A stretch of DNA of 9,529 bases, taken from the NCBI GenBank assembly GCA_027858865.1, contig JAQIBW010000102.1, positions 1-9,529 of the forward strand. The letters are read 5' to 3'. The DNA comes from Sulfurimonas sp. (GTDB taxonomy: Bacteria; Campylobacterota; Campylobacteria; Campylobacterales; Sulfurimonadaceae). Under the pieces are notes generated by a model. It did no database searches and was not told where the DNA came from. It saw only the letters and a list, made by a program, of their open reading frames with translations. Positions 5,839 to 9,529 of the stretch are shown one piece after another. The position numbers and the translations under genes were made by a program. Position 1 is the first letter of the stretch, and each line of letters begins with the position of its first letter.

Positions 5839-8454
5839 TTATGCAGATAAATTTTGCGGAATCATATGAGTCCGATTAGGACTAACCAATCCATTGTTTA
5901 TTTTTTTAATACTCAAAATACTTAATATATCTTCGTTACTTACTTCTTTTATAGGAAAAACTACACTTTCAATAAGTGTTCCATTGCCAATAATATACTC
6001 TTGAAGTGGCTTTATCCTATCGGTATGAACTTCAGGAATATCACTTAACGAGTTAACTAAAATTCCTATATATCCATCTTCTGATCCAAATTTTAAGATA
6101 ACAATTTCTTCATACTCTTGGACGCTTTCTCCTTGTAAAAAGTTTTGAATATCAATAATAGATATTACACTATCTTTATAGATGATAGTTCCCTTAAAAT
6201 GGTGATCACTCTCCATCTTAATAGTAGATTTAAGCTCAGTTATACTTATAGCCTCAACAACTTCAAGTGCATCTATACCAAGCCACTGAGAGCCAATCAT
6301 AAATGAAGCTACATCAATACTGTTTTCATCTAATTCCATTGATATATCTTTTTCTAAAGCAAACTTTTCATTCATATCTACTACAGTTTCTTCAACATCA
6401 CTTATGTAAGAAAATAAAAAGTTGTAAACATTGTTTATATAATCATCTTCTTGGCTTTTATACTCTCTATAACCTTTAGAACACTGAACGCCCAAGGCAT
6501 AATATTTGCCTTCGTATTCAATAATTTCACTTAAAGACTCACCAGCTTCTAAGTCAAAAAACTTTCTTTGTATATTGAAAAACTTTCCGCTAACGTAGTC
6601 ACTATTGTTTGAAGCAATAATAGTCTGATCTTTAGTAGTTAAAACTGAATATAGACCATCTTTAATACTTCCATCAGATTGCTTTGGCAGAGATTCATTT
6701 ATCATCGCCTCAAACTGTACACTTGAATCAAATACAATACCGATACCGCCAAGTACTCTCTCTTCATTTTCTAGTGAGCGAATAGGCGCATTGTATATGT
6801 ATGTATGTTTTGAATCATAAAGATTAGATTGCTCAAAAGCTGATACATAGTATTTTGAAGAGTCCTTAATTTCTAAAGTCTTGGCAACCCATTCATCAGA
6901 TAATTTTCTGCCTATAAGATGCTCTTCACTCTTTTTAGAAACTGCAACTACTACACCGTTTTTGTCATATATAAATAGGTTTGTATATACCGTATATAAA
7001 TCATTTATATAAGAGAGTATATTTGACATATCTTCACGTTCATAAGCATTGATCTTTTCATTTTCAAGAATCTTTCTAAAGTCAGGTGTTAATGCCCACC
7101 ATCTACAATCATTTGCTCTTTCATACAAGTTTCTATCCATAATATCAAGAATAAGGTCAGCTAAAAAGAGGCTGTCACCAAGAACCATAGTCTTAGTAAG
7201 ATTAGCCATTGATGAACCAATGATATCCTTAGTATTTTCCCCTGTTTTTCTTATCTCTTGAAGTAGAGCTCTCGAAAATTGTTTATTATCATTTTTAGAG
7301 TTACTCTGCTTAATATTACCATTCCATATAGCTCTATTTAGATTGTTTTGAATATCACTAGCTTGTATAGGGATATTCTTCAGACGCTCTGAAAACTGAT
7401 CACCATGTTGTAAGATAGCCAGAAGAAGCTCTTGGCTTATTTCAAAGCTTTCATCTCCAATATGAGAAAAAGCATGGTCTAGTGGAACCATAATATGTCC
7501 GTACCATCCTAAACCAAAAAATCCTTGGTAACCACTTGTCTCACAACTCTTTGCTAAGTAGTCTCTACCACCAAATGATACAATCTTGTAACTACCATCT
7601 AAAACAACTTCGAGCTGTGCTTCTAATGGTATATGATACTGATCACTCGTTGCGATAACATTTCCGCTTTCGTTTAAAATAGTAATACACTCTTTAGTCT
7701 GTGGGTTTATAAGGTTACTAAAAACTTCACTCATTTCATCTTCAAACTTAAAGCACAGGCATAGTACTCCTAGTGCTTTTGAATCATCGTCATTATTTTG
7801 AGTTACTTTGTACGAATAAACAAGACTCTCTTTATGCTGTGGAATAAAATCATGATATTTATATGTCTCAACATACTCTTGAGAAGTGTTCAATGCCTGT
7901 TTAATTAAAGAGTCATTTGATTTAAGAATTTTATTTGTATCATCTATATTTGCAAGAATATCGCCATTAGTATTCATAAGTACTATGTCAAAATATACGC
8001 TGTACTTATCTGTGTATTCTATGAAACGTTTTTGAATTTCTTTTAGATGCTCGTTAAAATTATCTGTATATTTAGTATGATTGTTTTGTAAAAAGTCTCT
8101 AATTTTTTTGTCTGTCGCTAAAAACCCAATATCTGCTGTTCTTTCAAATAAATTTCTAATTACTATATATACTGCAACCTGAGCTTTAGTATTCATCTCA
8201 CTTACACTTTTTTTAAGTAACTCAGTTCCAAGATAATTTATGAGTTCTGACGATAGTGTTGAGAAGTTATTTTTAATCTTATTCATATTTACACCGGCAT
8301 CACCTAACTGACTTAGTAGTGATAGGCTGTCCCAGTTTCTACTTAGATCATTTAGTTTTTCTCTGCTTTGTTCAACAGGTTCCATATACTTAATCAGTGG
8401 AAGTAATTCTGGTGATATTTTAAAATTTTTATACTCTACTAGTTTGTCCATCAT
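5839..8454 (-). CDS. Soluble double-Cache sensor protein with C-terminal CheW-like domain
   Basis: This 871-residue protein has two related sensor modules and a C-terminal CheW-like domain. Module 1 (about 100-330) opens with RNLFERTADIGFLATD (100-115) and closes with SGYQGFFGLGWYGHIMVPLDHAF (307-329). Module 2 (about 441-665) opens with RNLYERANDCRWWALT (441-456) and closes with LGVQCSKGYREYK (654-666). The matched openings show internal duplication, and both modules look like double-Cache (PDC) folds. Residues about 712-855 (VASFMIGSQWLGIDALEVVEAI...GTIIYKDSVISIIDI...) fit CheW, though the usual 'NLRG' loop is replaced by IIYKD. I see no signal peptide, transmembrane helix, HAMP or MCP hairpin tip, so the protein should be cytoplasmic and could link a ligand or redox cue to a CheA array. 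No dCache_1AA-type amino-acid-binding motif was recognised. AAGGA lies 6 nt before the first of two adjacent ATG codons. It is the first gene of a pair with the EAL gene. Confidence 0.85.
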   Translation of the reverse strand: MMDKLVEYKNFKISPELLPLIKYMEPVEQSREKLNDLSRNWDSLSLLSQLGDAGVNMNKIKNNFSTLSSELINYLGTELLKKSVSEMNTKAQVAVYIVIRNLFERTADIGFLATDKKIRDFLQNNHTKYTDNFNEHLKEIQKRFIEYTDKYSVYFDIVLMNTNGDILANIDDTNKILKSNDSLIKQALNTSQEYVETYKYHDFIPQHKESLVYSYKVTQNNDDDSKALGVLCLCFKFEDEMSEVFSNLINPQTKECITILNESGNVIATSDQYHIPLEAQLEVVLDGSYKIVSFGGRDYLAKSCETSGYQGFFGLGWYGHIMVPLDHAFSHIGDESFEISQELLLAILQHGDQFSERLKNIPIQASDIQNNLNRAIWNGNIKQSNSKNDNKQFSRALLQEIRKTGENTKDIIGSSMANLTKTMVLGDSLFLADLILDIMDRNLYERANDCRWWALTPDFRKILENEKINAYEREDMSNILSYINDLYTVYTNLFIYDKNGVVVAVSKKSEEHLIGRKLSDEWVAKTLEIKDSSKYYVSAFEQSNLYDSKHTYIYNAPIRSLENEERVLGGIGIVFDSSVQFEAMINESLPKQSDGSIKDGLYSVLTTKDQTIIASNNSDYVSGKFFNIQRKFFDLEAGESLSEIIEYEGKYYALGVQCSKGYREYKSQEDDYINNVYNFLFSYISDVEETVVDMNEKFALEKDISMELDENSIDVASFMIGSQWLGIDALEVVEAISITELKSTIKMESDHHFKGTIIYKDSVISIIDIQNFLQGESVQEYEEIVILKFGSEDGYIGILVNSLSDIPEVHTDRIKPLQEYIIGNGTLIESVVFPIKEVSNEDILSILSIKKINNGLVSPNRTHMIPQNLSA

Positions 8455-8460
8455 AATTAG

Positions 8461-8465
8461 TCCTT
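8461..8465 (-). promoter_or_regulatory. Ribosome-binding site of the Cache-CheW gene
   Basis: AAGGA on the minus strand lies 6 nt before the ATG at 8454 and 9 nt before the next in-frame ATG at 8451. Both starts are usable, so the protein may begin with one or two methionines. The AT-rich gap upstream (8466-8661) has several TATA-like runs but no promoter I can assign with confidence. Confidence 0.6.
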
Positions 8466-8623
8466 ATATTATTTCAATAGAGAAATGATATATCTAAAAC
8501 AATGTTTTTTATATAAACTATTGTATGAAAAATATACAGTATTTTTATTTTATCTGATCTTTAGCATTGAAAAATTGATTATTCAATTAATTTAGGTGGA
8601 GTATTTGTGTATTTAAATGAGTT

Positions 8624-8648
8624 TAGATGATGAATATATCATCATCTA
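8624..8648 (-). terminator. 10-bp hairpin after the FKBP gene, possible terminator
   Basis: TAGATGATGA (8624-8633) and TCATCATCTA (8639-8648) are perfect inverted repeats around ATATA, beginning 13 nt after the FKBP stop codon. The minus-strand RNA continues AAACTCATTT without a U run, so it is not a classic intrinsic terminator; it may stabilise the 3' end. The rest of the 207-bp gap at 8455-8661 shows only weak AT-rich inverted repeats (for example AATTGA-TTAT-TCAATT at 8573-8588) and no gene. Confidence 0.45.
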
Positions 8649-8661
8649 TGGGATAGTGCTT

Positions 8662-9351
8662 TTAATTGATTTTTAGCAGTTCTACATCAAAAATAAGTGT
8701 AGCACCCGGACCGATAGATGGAGGCGCACCTTGCTCACCGTATGCTAAGTTTGATGGAATGACAAGTTGCCACTTATCTCCGACTTTCATCTTTTGCAGA
8801 GCTTCTGTCCAGCCTTTTATAACAGCATTTACAGGAAAACTTACAGCTTCGCCACGGTCGTAAGAACTGTCAAATACTGTTCCGTCTATGAGCGTTCCAT
8901 GATAATGTGTAACTACTTTATCTGTAACTTTTGGATGAACTTTTCCTGTTCCTGATTTTAGTACCTTATACTGAAGACCACTTTGCAGAGTTATGACACC
9001 TTTTTTCTTTTTGTTAGATGCCAGATATGCCTCACCCTTTTTTTTATTATGATTTGAAAACTTATTTACCATAGCAAGTTCGCTTTTTTTCTTAGACTCT
9101 TGGTAGTGCTCCATTGCAGTTCGCATCTCATCATTCGAGAGTTTTGGTTTTTTGCCAGTAAAGATGTCTTCCATCCCAAGTTTCATAGCATCTAAGTCGA
9201 TGTAATTTTTAGAAATGATAAGCTGTGTTCCAAGCTGAATTCCGATAACATAACTAGCTTTTTGCTCCCCAGTTTTTAGTGAGTTGTTTGCCATAGCAGA
9301 AGTTGCAATAAGCCCTAAACAAGCGATAATCGTAGGTATTATTTTTAACAT
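8662..9351 (-). CDS. Exported FKBP-type peptidyl-prolyl cis-trans isomerase (FkpA/Mip type)
   Basis: This 229-residue protein should catalyse proline cis-trans isomerisation and assist folding in the periplasm or outer envelope. A signal peptide covers residues 1-21 with an AMA cleavage motif before NNSLK. Residues about 25-110 are helical and lysine-rich and match the FKBP N-terminal dimerisation domain (SYVIGIQLG, then LSNDEMRTAMEHYQE). The FKBP catalytic domain spans about 123-229. It keeps the usual pocket residues: Tyr150 in HYHGTL, Asp161 in VFDSS, VIKGW with Trp181, Tyr204 in AYGEQGAP, and Phe221 in IFDVELL. The length is close to FkpA and Mip. AAGGA lies a few bases before the ATG. 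The neighbouring 46-codon ORF ends 12 nt upstream, suggesting co-transcription. The single Cys11 lies inside the hydrophobic core and is not a lipobox cysteine. Confidence 0.93.
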   Translation of the reverse strand: MLKIIPTIIACLGLIATSAMANNSLKTGEQKASYVIGIQLGTQLIISKNYIDLDAMKLGMEDIFTGKKPKLSNDEMRTAMEHYQESKKKSELAMVNKFSNHNKKKGEAYLASNKKKKGVITLQSGLQYKVLKSGTGKVHPKVTDKVVTHYHGTLIDGTVFDSSYDRGEAVSFPVNAVIKGWTEALQKMKVGDKWQLVIPSNLAYGEQGAPPSIGPGATLIFDVELLKIN

Positions 9352-9363
9352 ATATATCCTTAT

Positions 9364-9504
9364 TTATTTTTTAGGTAGACAATTGTAAGTTGTTTTAATC
9401 CAAGAGTCAAATTTATTGCTCTTTTCAAATTGCATCACATCATACATTTCAGGGTTAAGTGTTTTCAAAGATTCTTTAAAAACAGTTAAATCTAAATTAT
9501 CCAT
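9364..9504 (-). CDS. Small ORF of unknown function (46 codons), or C-terminus of a longer gene
   Basis: Read from the ATG at 9504 this encodes 46 residues, starting MDNLDLTVFKESLKTLNPEM and ending in WIKTTYNCLPKK before TAA. I do not recognise it. It is mildly charged, has one cysteine, and has no signal peptide or membrane helix. No Shine-Dalgarno precedes the ATG, only an A-rich run, and the frame stays open to the right edge (9505-9529), so it may be the tail of a larger protein. It ends 12 nt before the FKBP start, with the FKBP ribosome-binding site in the gap, so both are probably in one transcript. The codon choice and amino acids look like genuine coding sequence. Confidence 0.55.
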   Translation of the reverse strand: MDNLDLTVFKESLKTLNPEMYDVMQFEKSNKFDSWIKTTYNCLPKK

Positions 9505-9529
9505 TTTTTTATTATTTTTTATACTTAAA

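Noticed and set aside
7049..7261. 70-codon plus-strand open frame inside the Cache-CheW gene
   Set aside because: It is antisense to the second-module opening helix, with no supporting promoter or ribosome-binding site.
8499..8524. Imperfect hairpin ACAATGTTT...AAACTATTGT upstream of the Cache-CheW gene
   Set aside because: It is a short AT-rich stem with a bulge; no conserved small-RNA or riboswitch feature was recognised.
8575..8586. FNR/CRP-like TTGA-TTAT-TCAA palindrome in the gap before the Cache-CheW gene
   Set aside because: The half-sites are 4 nt apart, whereas an FNR box has TTGA-N6-TCAA, and the region is AT-rich enough for chance palindromes.
8666..8955. Two overlapping plus-strand open frames opposite the FKBP gene
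   Set aside because: Both are antisense to the conserved FKBP catalytic domain and have no independent support.

Overview
The window looks like chromosome from a Campylobacterota (Epsilonproteobacteria) organism, most like a free-living Sulfurimonas-type sulfur or hydrogen oxidiser. The basis is the AT-rich, lysine/isoleucine/asparagine-heavy coding, the TATAAT-type promoters without clear -35 boxes, the gene repertoire (nitrate assimilation, Cache and CheW sensing, EAL signalling) and the tight gene packing. The genus is inferred from overall character, not from a database match.

Left third (1-2413, minus strand): a nitrate ABC-transport operon read right to left as nrtA (periplasmic nitrate-binding protein), nrtB (permease) and the first 19 codons of the ATPase gene (nrtC/nrtD type), which runs off the left edge. 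The nrtA-nrtB gap holds two hairpins. The loop of the larger one is complementary to the nrtB ribosome-binding site. Divergent from it on the plus strand (2581-4566) is nasA, a compact molybdopterin/[4Fe-4S] assimilatory nitrate reductase. The 167-bp gap at 2414-2580 must carry both promoters. Together these genes would import nitrate and reduce it to nitrite. The nitrite reductase and the electron donor are not in the window.

Middle (4576-8454, minus strand): a two-gene signalling unit. The first gene encodes an 871-residue protein with two Cache-like sensor modules arising from an internal duplication and a C-terminal CheW-like domain, but no visible membrane segment or MCP signalling domain. 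The second, 15 nt downstream, encodes an EAL-domain c-di-GMP phosphodiesterase with all key catalytic residues and a C-terminal PAS/Cache-like domain. It converges on nasA with 9 bp between stop codons, and a perfect 13-bp hairpin lies inside the 3' ends of both genes.

Right end (8662-9529, minus strand): an exported FKBP-type peptidyl-prolyl isomerase (FkpA/Mip type), preceded by a 46-codon ORF of unknown function that may be complete or may be the C-terminus of a gene entering from the right edge.

I see no mobile elements, CRISPR arrays, tRNA or rRNA genes. No stretch longer than about 210 bp lacks a gene. The most unusual items are the apparently soluble double-Cache/CheW protein paired with an EAL enzyme, and the possible RNA switch between nrtA and nrtB.
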